Assembly (NCBI RefSeq): GCF_013433315.1
Contig: NZ_WXVV01000003.1
Location: forward strand, 62,001 to 126,000
Direction of reading: 5' to 3'
Origin: Pseudomonas crudilactis
GTDB taxonomy: Bacteria > Pseudomonadota > Gammaproteobacteria > Pseudomonadales > Pseudomonadaceae
DNA: 64,000 nt
Positions 17,517 to 28,875 of the stretch are shown one piece after another. Numbering within the stretch: position 1 is the stretch's first letter; each line of letters starts with the position of its first letter. Position numbers and translations under genes: made by a program. The notes beneath the pieces were generated by a model. It saw only the letters and a program-made list of their open reading frames with translations. It was not told where the DNA came from and made no database searches.

Positions 17517-18487
17517 TGAGCCAGCTCCCTCCAGCGATTTTTCTGATGGGCCCGACCGCTGCGGGCAAAACCGACCTGGCCATCGAGCTGACCAAGGTAA
17601 TGCCGTGCGAGTTGATCAGTGTCGATTCGGCGCTGGTCTATCGCGGCATGGACATTGGCACGGCCAAGCCTTCGAAAGAATTGCTGGCCGAATATCCGCA
17701 CCGTTTGATCGATATTCTCGACCCGGCTGAGGCTTATTCGGCTGCGGATTTCCGTCGCGATGCCCTGCAAGCCATGGCCGAGATCACCGCGCGCGGAAAA
17801 ATTCCGCTGTTGGTGGGCGGTACGATGCTCTATTACAAGGCTTTGGTCGAAGGTCTGGCAGATATGCCAGCGGCCGATGCTGACGTCCGTGCGCAGATCG
17901 AAGAAGAGGCTGCACGTCTTGGCTGGCAAGCTCTGCACGACCAGTTGGCGGTTATCGACCCGGTGTCCGCGGCGCGGATTCATCCGAACGATCCGCAACG
18001 CCTGAGTCGCGCGCTGGAAGTTTATCGGGTCAGTGGTCAGAGCATGACCGAGCTGCGCCAGCAACAATCTGCGCAAAGTACTGAAGCAGCCGCTTCGGGA
18101 CTGCAACAATTGCCCTATACTGTCGCGAACTTGGCCATTGCTCCGGCAAATCGTCAGGTACTGCACGAGCGCATTAAACAAAGATTCACAAATATGTTGG
18201 AACAGGGGTTCATCGACGAGGTCGTAGCCCTGCGTAAAAGAAGTGACCTGCATTCGGGGTTGCCGTCTATACGTGCGGTAGGCTACCGCCAAGTCTGGGA
18301 CTACCTGGAAGGCAAGCTGACGTTGGCCGAAATGCAGGAGCGCGGCATCATCGCCACGCGCCAATTGGCCAAACGCCAGTTCACCTGGCTGCGCAGCTGG
18401 GAAGATATACACTGGCTGGACAGTCTTGATTGCGACAATCTGCCACGCGCCTTGAAATACCTTGGGACCATCTCCATATTGAGCTGA
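17516..18487 (+). CDS. miaA: tRNA dimethylallyltransferase MiaA
   Basis: A 323-residue enzyme that adds a dimethylallyl group to A37 of UNN-decoding tRNAs. P-loop [11 protein letters not shown] (about 12-22), substrate loop [28 protein letters not shown], and the C-terminal [14 protein letters not shown] and [13 protein letters not shown] are all present. ATG at 17516 overlaps the mutL stop TGA by one base; the further upstream frame lies inside mutL. Confidence 0.97.
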   Translation: MSQLPPAIFLMGPTAAGKTDLAIELTKVMPCELISVDSALVYRGMDIGTAKPSKELLAEYPHRLIDILDPAEAYSAADFRRDALQAMAEITARGKIPLLVGGTMLYYKALVEGLADMPAADADVRAQIEEEAARLGWQALHDQLAVIDPVSAARIHPNDPQRLSRALEVYRVSGQSMTELRQQQSAQSTEAAASGLQQLPYTVANLAIAPANRQVLHERIKQRFTNMLEQGFIDEVVALRKRSDLHSGLPSIRAVGYRQVWDYLEGKLTLAEMQERGIIATRQLAKRQFTWLRSWEDIHWLDSLDCDNLPRALKYLGTISILS

Positions 18488-18582
18488 GTCCTTGCAATTG
18501 CCGTCTATCCTTGGGGGTGTGACGGCCAAAGCCATCTGAATTACCCATTTTTTATTATTGAATCCTTAAAGGAGTGCGGCAC

Positions 18583-18843
18583 ATGTCAAAAGGGCATTCG
18601 CTACAAGACCCTTACTTGAATACTTTACGTAAAGAGAAAGTTGGGGTTTCCATCTATCTGGTCAACGGTATCAAACTGCAAGGCACGATCGAGTCGTTCG
18701 ACCAGTTCGTGATCCTGCTGAAAAACACCGTGAGCCAGATGGTTTACAAACACGCTATCTCGACAGTAGTGCCGGTTCGTCCAATTCGTCTGCCTAGCGC
18801 AACCGAATCCGAAGCAGGTGACGCTGAGCCAGGTAACGCCTGA
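18583..18843 (+). CDS. hfq: RNA chaperone Hfq
   Basis: An 86-residue Sm-like hexameric RNA chaperone that pairs small RNAs with mRNAs and, in Pseudomonas, acts with Crc. Sm1 spans about 10-40 ([19 protein letters not shown], then INGIKL-type NGIKLQG); Sm2 is [11 protein letters not shown] short acidic tail follows. ATG at 18583 is preceded by AAGGAG; an earlier in-frame ATG at 18574 is inside the SD region. hflX starts 12 bp after the stop. Confidence 0.98.
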   Translation: MSKGHSLQDPYLNTLRKEKVGVSIYLVNGIKLQGTIESFDQFVILLKNTVSQMVYKHAISTVVPVRPIRLPSATESEAGDAEPGNA

Positions 18844-18855
18844 TAGGAGTCTCCT

Positions 18856-20157
18856 TTGTTCTTTGAGCGCCACGGTGGTGGTGAGCGAGTGATCCTCGTT
18901 CACTTGGATGGACAGGACCCTGAGGCGCGCGAAGATCCGCAGGAGTTTCAGGAATTGGCTAATTCGGCCGGCGCCGAGACCGTTGCGTTTTTTAACGTGC
19001 CGCGTCATCGGCCAACCGCCAAATACCTGATCGGCAGCGGCAAGGTCGAGGAACTGCGCGACCTGGTCAAGGCTGAAGAAGCCGATCTGGTGATTTTCAA
19101 TCACATCCTCACGCCCAGTCAGGAACGTAACCTCGAACGTGTTTTCGAGTGTCGCGTGATCGACCGTACCGGTCTGATTCTCGATATTTTCGCCCAACGC
19201 GCGCGTACCCATGAAGGCAAGCTCCAGGTTGAACTGGCCCAGCTTGACCACATGAGCACCCGGCTGGTTCGCGGCTGGACTCACCTTGAGCGTCAGGGTG
19301 GTGGTATCGGCATGCGCGGTCCGGGTGAAACCCAGCTGGAAACCGACCGCCGTTTGCTGCGGGTCCGCCTGCGCCAGATCAAGGGCCGGCTGGAGAAGGT
19401 GCGCAGCCAGCGCGAGCAATCGCGACGTGGTCGCTCCCGTGCGGACATTCCTACCGTTTCTCTGGTGGGATACACCAACGCCGGCAAATCCACACTCTTC
19501 AACAACGTGACGAAATCCGACGTCTACGCGGCTGACCAATTGTTCGCCACGCTGGATCCGACCCTGCGCCGTCTCGACATTGACGACCTGGGGCCGATCG
19601 TTCTGGCGGACACGGTGGGCTTCATTCGTCACTTGCCGCACAAGCTGGTCGAAGCATTTCGGTCTACCCTCGAAGAGTCGAGCAATTCCGACCTGCTGTT
19701 GCACGTGATCGATGCGGCCGAACCGGATCGCATGTTGCAGATCGAGCAGGTGATGGTGGTGCTGGGCGAGATTGGTGCCCAGGACTTGCCGATCCTCGAG
19801 GTCTATAACAAACTCGATTTGCTTGAAGGCGTTGAGCCACAAATCCAGCGCGACGAAAACGGCAAGCCCCAGCGGGTCTGGCTTTCGGCGCGTGACGGTA
19901 GTGGTCTGGAATTGCTTGAGCAAGCCATCGCCGAATTACTTGGCAGTGATTTGTTTATCGGTACCTTGCGCTTGCCGCAACGATTCGCGCGACTGCGTGC
20001 GCAGTTTTTCGAACTCGGTGCGGTGCAGAAAGAAGAGCATGACGAAGAAGGCATCAGTCTGCTGGCCGTTCGTTTGCCCCGTGTCGAGTTGAATCGACTG
20101 GTAAGCCGCGAAGGATTGCAGCCGATGGAGTTCATCGAGCAACACACTTTGCAATAA
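18856..20157 (+). CDS. hflX: GTPase HflX
   Basis: A 433-residue ribosome-associated GTPase that splits stalled 70S ribosomes. It has the N-terminal HflX domain (about 20-190, with GPGETQLETDRR) and the G domain: G1 GYTNAGKSTLFN (about 204), G3 DTVGF, G4 NKLD. It uses a TTG start at 18856, supported by AGGAG six bases upstream and by the absence of an in-frame ATG in the proper place. Confidence 0.96.
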   Translation: MFFERHGGGERVILVHLDGQDPEAREDPQEFQELANSAGAETVAFFNVPRHRPTAKYLIGSGKVEELRDLVKAEEADLVIFNHILTPSQERNLERVFECRVIDRTGLILDIFAQRARTHEGKLQVELAQLDHMSTRLVRGWTHLERQGGGIGMRGPGETQLETDRRLLRVRLRQIKGRLEKVRSQREQSRRGRSRADIPTVSLVGYTNAGKSTLFNNVTKSDVYAADQLFATLDPTLRRLDIDDLGPIVLADTVGFIRHLPHKLVEAFRSTLEESSNSDLLLHVIDAAEPDRMLQIEQVMVVLGEIGAQDLPILEVYNKLDLLEGVEPQIQRDENGKPQRVWLSARDGSGLELLEQAIAELLGSDLFIGTLRLPQRFARLRAQFFELGAVQKEEHDEEGISLLAVRLPRVELNRLVSREGLQPMEFIEQHTLQ

Positions 20158-20253
20158 AAGCCTGACAAAGCGGTTGTGCCGCAACGGCAGGCATTCTGTA
20201 GCATTGGTCGGCGCGCCGTGGGTGCGTCTTTGCTTTATCAGATGGAGAGCGCT

Positions 20254-21429
20254 ATGGCTTGGAATGAGCCGGGTGGCAACTCGAATAATCAGGATCCTTG
20301 GGGTGGCAAACGCCGCAATAACGGCGACCGCAAGGGGCCACCGGATCTCGACGAGGCCTTCCGAAAGCTGCAGGAAAGCCTGAACGGGTTGTTCGGTGGT
20401 GGTAAGAAACGCGGTGGTGATGACGGCGGTGGTTCGGGCAGGAGTGGTGGCGGCTTCGGCGGCCTGCTCGGCATCGGTCTCGTTGTGCTGGCGGCTGTCT
20501 GGCTGTACAGCGCGGTCTACGTGGTCGACGAGCAGGAGCAGGCCGTGGTGCTGCGCTTCGGCAAGTACTACGAGACTGTCGGCCCGGGCCTGAACATCTA
20601 CTTCCCGCCGATCGATAAAAAGTACATGGAAAACGTCACGCGTGAGCGTGCCTACACCAAGCAGGGCCAGATGCTGACCGAAGACGAGAACATCGTCGAA
20701 GTGCCGCTGACCGTGCAGTACAAGATCAGCAACCTGCAGGACTTCGTGCTGAACGTCGATCAGCCGGAAATCAGCCTGCAGCATGCGACCGACAGTGCCC
20801 TGCGCCACGTTGTGGGTTCCACCGCCATGGACCAGGTGCTGACTGAAGGTCGTGAGTTGATGGCCAGCGAAATCAAGGAGCGTCTGCAACGCTTCCTCGA
20901 TACCTATCGCACCGGTATCACCGTTACTCAGGTCAACGTACAGAGCGCAGCGGCACCGCGTGAAGTGCAGGAAGCCTTTGACGACGTGATCCGCGCCCGT
21001 GAAGACGAGCAGCGCTCGCGCAACCAGGCTGAAACCTACGCCAACGGCGTCGTGCCGGAAGCCCGTGGTCAGGCCCAGCGCATCCTTGAAGATGCCAACG
21101 GTTATCGTGACGAAACGGTCTCGCGCGCCAAGGGTGAAGCCGATCGCTTTACCAAACTGGTCGCCGAGTATCGCAAGGCACCTGAGGTTACCCGCCAGCG
21201 TCTGTACCTGGACACCATGCAGGAAGTCTTCAGCAACACCAGCAAGGTGCTTGTGACCGGCAACAAGAACGGCCAGAGCAACCTGCTTTACCTGCCGTTG
21301 GACAAGATGATTCAGAACAGTTCGGGCAGCAATGCACCGGTCACCGGTTCGGCTGCTGCCAGCAACAACACGGACGTCACGCCGCATGTCACTGACCTGC
21401 CGCAGTCGCGTACAAGGGAGACCCGCTGA
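20254..21429 (+). CDS. hflK: FtsH protease modulator HflK
   Basis: A 391-residue SPFH/band-7 membrane protein that with HflC forms the cage around FtsH. A Gly/Asn-rich cytoplasmic N-terminus (1-65) precedes one membrane helix (about 72-92, GGLLGIGLVVLAAVWLYSAV), then the SPFH domain and a coiled coil with RAKGEADRF. ATG at 20254 follows GGAG; the frame upstream (from 20176) has no family support. The stop overlaps the hflC ATG by one base. Confidence 0.96.
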   Translation: MAWNEPGGNSNNQDPWGGKRRNNGDRKGPPDLDEAFRKLQESLNGLFGGGKKRGGDDGGGSGRSGGGFGGLLGIGLVVLAAVWLYSAVYVVDEQEQAVVLRFGKYYETVGPGLNIYFPPIDKKYMENVTRERAYTKQGQMLTEDENIVEVPLTVQYKISNLQDFVLNVDQPEISLQHATDSALRHVVGSTAMDQVLTEGRELMASEIKERLQRFLDTYRTGITVTQVNVQSAAAPREVQEAFDDVIRAREDEQRSRNQAETYANGVVPEARGQAQRILEDANGYRDETVSRAKGEADRFTKLVAEYRKAPEVTRQRLYLDTMQEVFSNTSKVLVTGNKNGQSNLLYLPLDKMIQNSSGSNAPVTGSAAASNNTDVTPHVTDLPQSRTRETR

Positions 21430-22298
21430 TGAGCAATAAATCGCTGATCGCCCTTATTGTTGGCGTCGTTGTCGTACTGGTGGGCTGGAACTGCTTCTAC
21501 ATCGTCGCTCAGACCGAGCGTGCGGTGCTGCTGCAATTCGGTCGTGTGGTTCAGGCCGATGTTCAGCCGGGTCTGCATGTGAAAGTGCCTTACGTTAACC
21601 AGGTGCGTAAATTCGACGCACGTCTGATGACGCTGGATGCACCGACACAGCGTTTCCTGACCCTGGAAAAGAAAGCCGTGATGGTCGATGCCTACGCCAA
21701 GTGGCGCGTGAAAGATGCCGAGCGCTTCTACACCGCGACTTCCGGTCTGAAGCAAATCGCCGACGAGCGTCTGTCCCGTCGTCTGGAATCCGGTCTGCGT
21801 GACCAGTTCGGTAAGCGCACCCTGCACGAGGTGGTGTCGGGTGAGCGTGACGCACTGATGGCTGACATCACTGCTTCGCTGAACAAAATGGCGGAAAAAG
21901 AGCTGGGTATCGAGGTTGTCGATGTCCGGGTCAAGGCCATCGATCTGCCAAAAGAAGTAAACCGCAGTGTGTTCGAACGTATGAGCACCGAGCGTGAGCG
22001 TGAAGCTCGCGAGCACCGCGCCAAGGGTAACGAACTGGCGGAAGGCATCCGTGCCGACGCTGATCGTCAACGCCGTGTGCTGCTGGCTGAAGCCTATCGT
22101 GAATCCGAAGAGGTTCGCGGTGATGGTGATGCCCAGGCCGCTGCGATCTACTCCAAGGCCTACGGCCAGGATCAGGAGTTCTACAGTTTCTACCGTAGCC
22201 TGCGCGCCTACCGTGAAAGCTTCGCGAACAAATCCGACGTATTGGTCCTCGACCCAAGCAGCGACTTTTTCCACTACCTGGAAAAGGCCAAGCCTTGA
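21429..22298 (+). CDS. hflC: FtsH protease modulator HflC
   Basis: A 289-residue SPFH-domain partner of HflK with an N-terminal membrane helix (residues about 4-24) and a large periplasmic part: SPFH core about 22-190, then a helical region with RERE repeats and EAYRESEEVRGDGDAQAA. It is translationally coupled to hflK (TGATG). Confidence 0.97.
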   Translation: MSNKSLIALIVGVVVVLVGWNCFYIVAQTERAVLLQFGRVVQADVQPGLHVKVPYVNQVRKFDARLMTLDAPTQRFLTLEKKAVMVDAYAKWRVKDAERFYTATSGLKQIADERLSRRLESGLRDQFGKRTLHEVVSGERDALMADITASLNKMAEKELGIEVVDVRVKAIDLPKEVNRSVFERMSTEREREAREHRAKGNELAEGIRADADRQRRVLLAEAYRESEEVRGDGDAQAAAIYSKAYGQDQEFYSFYRSLRAYRESFANKSDVLVLDPSSDFFHYLEKAKP

Positions 22299-22611
22299 TA
22301 CGCCGTTGACCTGAATCATTCCGCCCGGCGGCTAAAGCCTCGGGCGGGGTGATCCTTTGGGAAAACGTGTGTATGATGCGGCAGCCGGGAAATTCCCGGC
22401 TTTTTTGCGTCTGCACGTTTGATTGCTGTTTTTTGTTGCAGACATCGGGTTCAATGGCCCGAGAGTATTTCGAGGAAAGTGATGGGCGAAGCCGGTAACA
22501 GGCCTTTCGCCGTGTCGTTCATGCGCGTGCGTTTTGAACGGACCGATCATTTTCTGCTTCACTCAAGGCTCGCCCGCAGGCTGGCCGCCCGGATCAAAGG
22601 GGAATGGCGTA
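22299..22611. other. hflC-hisZ intergenic region
   Basis: A 313-bp gap. It contains a C/G-rich hairpin (22321-22327 with 22341-22347, CCGCCCG/CGGGCGG) and a strong terminator at 22384-22406. The remaining 200 bp has only very short frames, for example 14 codons from 22453, none with family support. I looked for the small DUF2065 membrane gene found here in some pseudomonads and do not see it. Confidence 0.5.
22384..22406 (+). terminator. Intrinsic terminator after hflC
   Basis: Perfect 8-bp stem GCCGGGAA/TTCCCGGC with a one-base centre, followed by T6 (22401-22406). It probably folds with the central bases open. It separates the hfq-hflC operon from hisZ-purA. Confidence 0.85.
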
Positions 22612-23799
22612 ATGGCAACGGTAGACCGCTGGCTGCTGCCAGATGGCATCGAAGAAGTACTGCCACCGGAAGCGGCGCGCATTGAAGTCGCGCGTCGTCA
22701 GGTGTTGGATCTGTTCCAGAGCTGGGGTTACGAGTTTGTCGTGACTCCCCATATCGAGTACCTGGAATCCCTGCTGACCGGCGCGGGCCAGGACCTGGAT
22801 CTGCGTACCTTCAAGGTCATCGACCCGCAGTCGGGCCGGCAGATGGGTTTCCGTGCCGACATCACGCCGCAAGTGGCGCGCATCGATGCGCACACCCTGC
22901 GTCGCGAAGGTCCGAGCCGTCTGTGCTACGCCGGCAGCGTGCTGCACGCGCAGCCGCGTGCACTGTCGTCCTCGCGCAGCCCGATCCAGTTGGGCGCCGA
23001 GTTGTACGGCGACGCCAGCCCGAGCAGCGACGTTGAAGTGATCAGCCTGATGCTGGCCATGCTGCAACTGGCCGATGTGCCGGATGTGCACATGGATCTT
23101 GGTCATGTCGGCATCTACCGTGGCCTGGCGCGTGCCGCCGGTCTGTCCGGTGAAGTCGAGCAGCAGTTGTTCGATGCGTTGCAACGCAAGGCCATCGACG
23201 AGGTCATTACCTTGACCGAAGGCCTGCCGGCCGATCTGTCCGGCATGCTGCGTGCGCTGGTCGACCTGTGCGGCGGCCGTGAAGTGTTGAGCGCTGCCCG
23301 CGAGCGTCTGGCCAATGCGCCGGCGCCGGTTCTGGCGGCACTGGAAGACTTGCTGGCGATCGCCGAGCGTCTGTCGGCACGCTTCCCGGAGCTGCCGTTG
23401 TACTTCGATCTGGGCGAGCTGCGTGGCTACCACTACCACACCGGTGTGGTGTTCGCGGTGTTCGTGCCGGGCGTTGGTCAGTCCATCGCTCAGGGCGGTC
23501 GTTACGACGACATCGGTGCCGACTTCGGTCGCGCCCGTCCAGCGACAGGCTTTTCCACCGATTTGAAAACCCTGGTGACCCTGGGGCGTGCTGACATCGA
23601 GCTACCGTCTGGCGGTATCTGGATGCCTGACAGTACGGATGCGGCACTCTGGCAGCAGGTTTGCCAGTTGCGCAGTGAGGGTCAGCGTGTCGTTCAGGCT
23701 TTGCCTGGGCAACCTTTGGCCGCCGCCCGTGATGCGGACTGCGACCGGCAATTGATTCAGCAGAACGGGCTTTGGCAAGTATCGCCACTGGCTTCTTGA
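22612..23799 (+). CDS. hisZ: ATP phosphoribosyltransferase regulatory subunit HisZ
   Basis: A 395-residue HisRS-like paralogue without an anticodon-binding domain. It pairs with the short HisG to make the first enzyme of histidine synthesis. Class II motifs include [34 protein letters not shown] and [13 protein letters not shown] at 22612 follows AAAGGGGA; the frame open from 22534 is not family-like. purA follows after 54 bp, with a 7-bp hairpin (23807-23824) in the gap. Confidence 0.95.
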   Translation: MATVDRWLLPDGIEEVLPPEAARIEVARRQVLDLFQSWGYEFVVTPHIEYLESLLTGAGQDLDLRTFKVIDPQSGRQMGFRADITPQVARIDAHTLRREGPSRLCYAGSVLHAQPRALSSSRSPIQLGAELYGDASPSSDVEVISLMLAMLQLADVPDVHMDLGHVGIYRGLARAAGLSGEVEQQLFDALQRKAIDEVITLTEGLPADLSGMLRALVDLCGGREVLSAARERLANAPAPVLAALEDLLAIAERLSARFPELPLYFDLGELRGYHYHTGVVFAVFVPGVGQSIAQGGRYDDIGADFGRARPATGFSTDLKTLVTLGRADIELPSGGIWMPDSTDAALWQQVCQLRSEGQRVVQALPGQPLAAARDADCDRQLIQQNGLWQVSPLAS

Positions 23800-25143
<1,344 letters not shown>

Positions 25144-25164
25144 TAAGTCGTTGATGTAAAAACA

Positions 25165-25190
25165 CAAAGGCCCCTTCATCGGGGCCTTTG
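25165..25190 (+). terminator. Intrinsic terminator after purA
   Basis: Perfect 10-bp stem CAAAGGCCCC/GGGGCCTTTG, loop TTCATC, with a short T-rich tail (TCGTTT). Confidence 0.85.
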
Positions 25191-25283
25191 TCGTTTATGC
25201 CTGTTGGACGGCATGACCTTTGCTGTGAATCTGTCTACAAGAGTGCCATCAAATTAATGGCGTCAGAAGTAGAGGTATTCACA

Positions 25284-27218
25284 GTGTCGGCCGTTCTCTC
25301 ACTGTTACAAAGCCGTTTGTTGCGCCCCGTGTTCGTTACCCTTGGTATCGCCCTTTTGGTGCAGGTGCTGGTGGCCGTTGCCCTGACGCGGAGCACCGTC
25401 ACGGCGCTGGAAGCTGATCTGGCGGTGCGCCTGGGCGCTGACAGCCAGAAACTCTCCGGCGAGCTGGAGCAGGCCGGGCGAGAGGTCACCTCGAGCCTTG
25501 ATGCCTTGTCCGCCAGTACCCGTCAGCGACTGACTGCCGGCCTGTCTTCGCGCCTGAAAGATGAGCAGGCGCAGCTGCGTGCGACGCTGGAAAAGGATCT
25601 GAAGGATTCGGCCAATGACATGGCGCAGTTGCTGGCCTCGGTAGCGCCGCGAGCCATGTGGGACAGCGACGTACCGACCCTGTCCGAGTTCGCTCGGCGT
25701 GCCCAGCGCAATCCCAACGTGCTGTTTGTGGTGTACGACGACGCCACCGGCCAGCACCTGACCCGTTATCTCAACCGCGAAAACCCGATCAACAAGGCCC
25801 TGTTGGAAAAAGGCCAGGGCGAGCGTGCGCTGGATAAAGTGCTGGATGCGGCCAAGAACGATCCGTCGGTTTACTACCTCGAAGCTTCGATCAACCCCAA
25901 CGGCGTGGAAATCGGCAAAGTGCTGATGGGTGTATCCACTGCGTCGGTGGAAACCGATCTGGCGGCGCTGGACAAGCGCTTCTCGGCGTTGATCGCCAGC
26001 AGTGATCAGTTGGTCGGCGACAGTCTCAAGGGCGCCGCCGCAGACAGTGCCAAAGCCATGCAGTCGCGCCTGCAGTCGGCGCAGTCCACTGCGACCGAGA
26101 TGAAATCCAATACCGCCAATACCGTTCAGGAAGCAGCGGCAACCTTGCGCTGGCGCATAGGCCTGGGTCTGGCGCTGGTCGGTTGCGGTGTGCTGCTGTT
26201 GCTGGCGGTAGTGTTGGGTCATCGCGTGGTCAATCGGCTGAAGATGCTCAACGCCGCGATGGATGACCTGGCGGCGGGCGAGGGCGACCTGACCAAGCGT
26301 GTGCAGATCAACAGCAAGGACGAAATCGGCGACATGGCTTCGGCGGTCAATCGCTTTGTGGATAAGTTGCAGCCGATCGTGCGCGAGGCGGGCGATGTTG
26401 CGCAGCGTACCGGCGTAGAAATCGGCGCGATGACCCTGCGCAATGCCGGTGCCGATGCGGCGGCGGGCATGCAGCGTGATGAAGTGGCGGAAAGCCTGCG
26501 TGCACTGTCGCAAATGGCTGATGAGGCGCAGTCGGAAAGCCATGCCATGCAGGCGGCGCTGAAGCAGGTGGTGGATATTCGTCAGGCCACTGACGAAAAC
26601 ACTCGCACATCCGCCAAGGTCGGCAGCCTGATCGAAGCGCTGGCGGGGCAGGTGGATACCGGGGCGAAAGTCATCGAGCGGCTGGCGCAGCAGAGCGAGC
26701 AGATCGAAGTGGTGCTGACGGTGATTCACGGAATTGCCGAGCAGACCAACCTGCTGGCGCTCAACGCTGCCATTGAAGCGGCGCGCGCTGGCGAAACCGG
26801 GCGTGGCTTTGCCGTGGTGGCCGACGAAGTACGTGCACTGGCGAGCAAGACACAAAGTTCTACTGGCGATATTCAGGCGCATATCGTCGCGTTGCAGCAG
26901 GGCGCGCGTGAGGCGGTCGAGGCGATCGGCCAGGCCGGGCGTCAGGCCAGCGAAGGGTTGCTGGTGTTGCGTGACAGTGCGCGGTTGCAGCAATCAGTGC
27001 AGGCGTCGGTCGAGCAAGTGCATGCGGCGATTGGCTTGGCAACGCAGGCAGCTGCGCATCAGGCGCAAGGCGCGCAGGCTGTGCGCGGGCGGGTCGAGAC
27101 GATTCATGCGCAGGCCGAGAAAGCGGCGCAGGCGGTGGTGGAAACCACGGCGAGTGGCAAGGTGCTGGATGGATTGGCTGCGCAGCTCAAGGCGAGTCTG
27201 GGGCAGTTCAGGGCTTGA
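25284..27218 (+). CDS. Methyl-accepting chemotaxis protein
   Basis: A 644-residue inner-membrane chemoreceptor. N-terminal membrane helix about 11-35 ([21 protein letters not shown]), a periplasmic sensor region about 36-290 rich in helices, a second membrane helix about 291-312, HAMP about 313-365 ([14 protein letters not shown]), and a signalling domain with the conserved hairpin tip [20 protein letters not shown] followed by [12 protein letters not shown]. The ligand is unknown. A GTG start at 25284 is chosen because AGAGGT lies 7 bases upstream; an ATG at 25257 in the same frame is possible. Confidence 0.9.
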   Translation: MSAVLSLLQSRLLRPVFVTLGIALLVQVLVAVALTRSTVTALEADLAVRLGADSQKLSGELEQAGREVTSSLDALSASTRQRLTAGLSSRLKDEQAQLRATLEKDLKDSANDMAQLLASVAPRAMWDSDVPTLSEFARRAQRNPNVLFVVYDDATGQHLTRYLNRENPINKALLEKGQGERALDKVLDAAKNDPSVYYLEASINPNGVEIGKVLMGVSTASVETDLAALDKRFSALIASSDQLVGDSLKGAAADSAKAMQSRLQSAQSTATEMKSNTANTVQEAAATLRWRIGLGLALVGCGVLLLLAVVLGHRVVNRLKMLNAAMDDLAAGEGDLTKRVQINSKDEIGDMASAVNRFVDKLQPIVREAGDVAQRTGVEIGAMTLRNAGADAAAGMQRDEVAESLRALSQMADEAQSESHAMQAALKQVVDIRQATDENTRTSAKVGSLIEALAGQVDTGAKVIERLAQQSEQIEVVLTVIHGIAEQTNLLALNAAIEAARAGETGRGFAVVADEVRALASKTQSSTGDIQAHIVALQQGAREAVEAIGQAGRQASEGLLVLRDSARLQQSVQASVEQVHAAIGLATQAAAHQAQGAQAVRGRVETIHAQAEKAAQAVVETTASGKVLDGLAAQLKASLGQFRA

Positions 27219-27238
27219 TGTTGTCTGGTCGGGCCTCT

Positions 27239-27301
27239 TCGCGAGCAGGCTCGCTCCTACAGGGGGAACGCATACCAATGTAGGAGTGAGCCTGCTCGCG
27301 A
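27239..27301. repeat. REPIN (inverted pair of REP sequences)
   Basis: Two inverted REP copies: TTCGCGAGCAGGCTCGCTCC type at 27239-27262 and GGAGTGAGCCTGCTCGCGA at 27283-27301. They lie between the convergent chemoreceptor and ABC permease genes. Confidence 0.85.
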
Positions 27302-27309
27302 TAGCTATT

Positions 27310-28875
27310 TCAACGGCTCAAATACATCCGCGTCGTCAGCAGATAAACCGGCAACCCCGATACCAAAATCAACAACGCCGCATAAGGCGCCGCCGCCGCA
27401 AACTCGACGTTCGCGGTATGCGCCCATACCTCGGTCGCCAGCGTATTGAGCCCGGTCGGACTCAACAACAACGTCGCCGTCAATTCCTTCATCGCGTCCA
27501 GAAACACCAGTGCAAACGCCGCGCCCAATGCCGGGAAGATGATCGGCAACGTCACTCGGCAAAATGCTGTGAACGACGAGGCCCCCAGCGTCCGCGCAGC
27601 TTCTTCCAGTTGTGGCGCAGCCTTGTTCAGTGCCGTGCGGATCGGCGCCTGCGCCAGTGGTAGAAACAGCAGCGCATAAGCGATCAGCAGCAGCCCCGAC
27701 GTCTGATAAAGCGCCGGCACGTAATGCAGGGCGAAATACACCAGCGTCAACGCAATCACCAATCCTGGCAGTGCATGCAGCAGATACGGCAAGCGCTCGG
27801 CCCAAATCGCCAGTTGGCCTTTGTAGCGCACCACCAGCAACCCCACCGGAACTGCCAGCACCAGGCACAATGCTGCGCCGCCAAGAGAAAGCGCCAAAGA
27901 TGAAAGCAACGCTTCAGTAATCGCAGTCACCGGAAAAGCCGCCGACGAACCGACCGCCAGCCAATAGGCCAACATCCCCAACGGAATGCCGCTGCCGACA
28001 ACCGCCAGCATCAGGCAATACAACTGACCGACGGCTGCCCATGGTCCGAGCCGAACCTGTTCAGCCTGGCGCGCCGCACCCTGGCCGGTGCGCACATGCC
28101 GGCCCTTGCCGCGTACGCGCAACTCCAGCCAAAGCAAAACCAGGCACAGCGCCAGCAATACGGCCGAGAGCATCGCTGCGTTGGCGTTGCTGAATTCCAG
28201 TTCGAATTGCTGATAGATCGCCGTGGTGAAGGTTTGCAGGCCGATGATCGACAGTGCGCCGAACTCCACCAGCATGTGCAAGGCAATCAGCAACGAACCG
28301 GCCAATAGTGATGGCCAGAGCAAAGGCAAGGTGACGCGAAAGAATACGCCCCAGCGATTCTGGCCGAGGGTGCGGGCGGATTCTTCAAGAGAGGGATCGA
28401 GATTGCGCAGCGTCGCGGCCACTGGCAGGAAGATCAGCGGGTACTTCGACAGGCTCATCACCAGAATCGCCCCGCCGAGCCCTTCGAACTGTGCGCTCAA
28501 AGAGACCCAGGTGAAACTGCTGACAAATGCTGGCACTGCGAACGGCAAGCACAGAATCACGCCCCACAAGCGTCGCCCCGGCAAGTTGCTGCGCTCCAGC
28601 AGCCAGGCCAGCGACAGACCGATCACGCCGCACGTAAGGGTTACGCCAACCATTAACGCCAAGGTGTTGCGCAGCAGGCCGAATACATACGGACGCCACA
28701 ACAAGTGCAGCGCTTCGGCCCAGCCGGCCTGCCAAGCTTTCAGTCCGACATAGGCCAGCGGCAACAGGCTCAGTACCACCAGCAACAAAACTGGCAATAC
28801 CAGCCAGATCGATGGCCGCTTGCGCTTTGGTACGTAACCCCCGCGCGCGGCAGGGGCGGATAACGATGCGGTCAT
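27310..28875 (-). CDS. Iron(III) ABC transporter permease (FbpB/HitB type)
   Basis: A 521-residue inner-membrane permease with two fused halves of about six membrane helices each. Both halves carry an EAA loop for ATPase contact: EESARTLGQNRWGVFFRVTLP and EEAARTLGASSFTAFCRVTLP. This fused form is typical of ferric iron importers of the Fbp/Hit/Afu group. The ATG overlaps the stop of the binding-protein gene by one base (ATGA). No ATPase gene follows; the strand switches at a REPIN, so the ATP-binding subunit must be encoded elsewhere. Confidence 0.9.
   Translation of the reverse strand: MTASLSAPAARGGYVPKRKRPSIWLVLPVLLLVVLSLLPLAYVGLKAWQAGWAEALHLLWRPYVFGLLRNTLALMVGVTLTCGVIGLSLAWLLERSNLPGRRLWGVILCLPFAVPAFVSSFTWVSLSAQFEGLGGAILVMSLSKYPLIFLPVAATLRNLDPSLEESARTLGQNRWGVFFRVTLPLLWPSLLAGSLLIALHMLVEFGALSIIGLQTFTTAIYQQFELEFSNANAAMLSAVLLALCLVLLWLELRVRGKGRHVRTGQGAARQAEQVRLGPWAAVGQLYCLMLAVVGSGIPLGMLAYWLAVGSSAAFPVTAITEALLSSLALSLGGAALCLVLAVPVGLLVVRYKGQLAIWAERLPYLLHALPGLVIALTLVYFALHYVPALYQTSGLLLIAYALLFLPLAQAPIRTALNKAAPQLEEAARTLGASSFTAFCRVTLPIIFPALGAAFALVFLDAMKELTATLLLSPTGLNTLATEVWAHTANVEFAAAAPYAALLILVSGLPVYLLTTRMYLSR

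Noticed and set aside
22299-22611. Possible small membrane gene (DUF2065) between hflC and hisZ
   Set aside because: No reading frame in the gap gives the hydrophobic about 60-residue product expected for that family.
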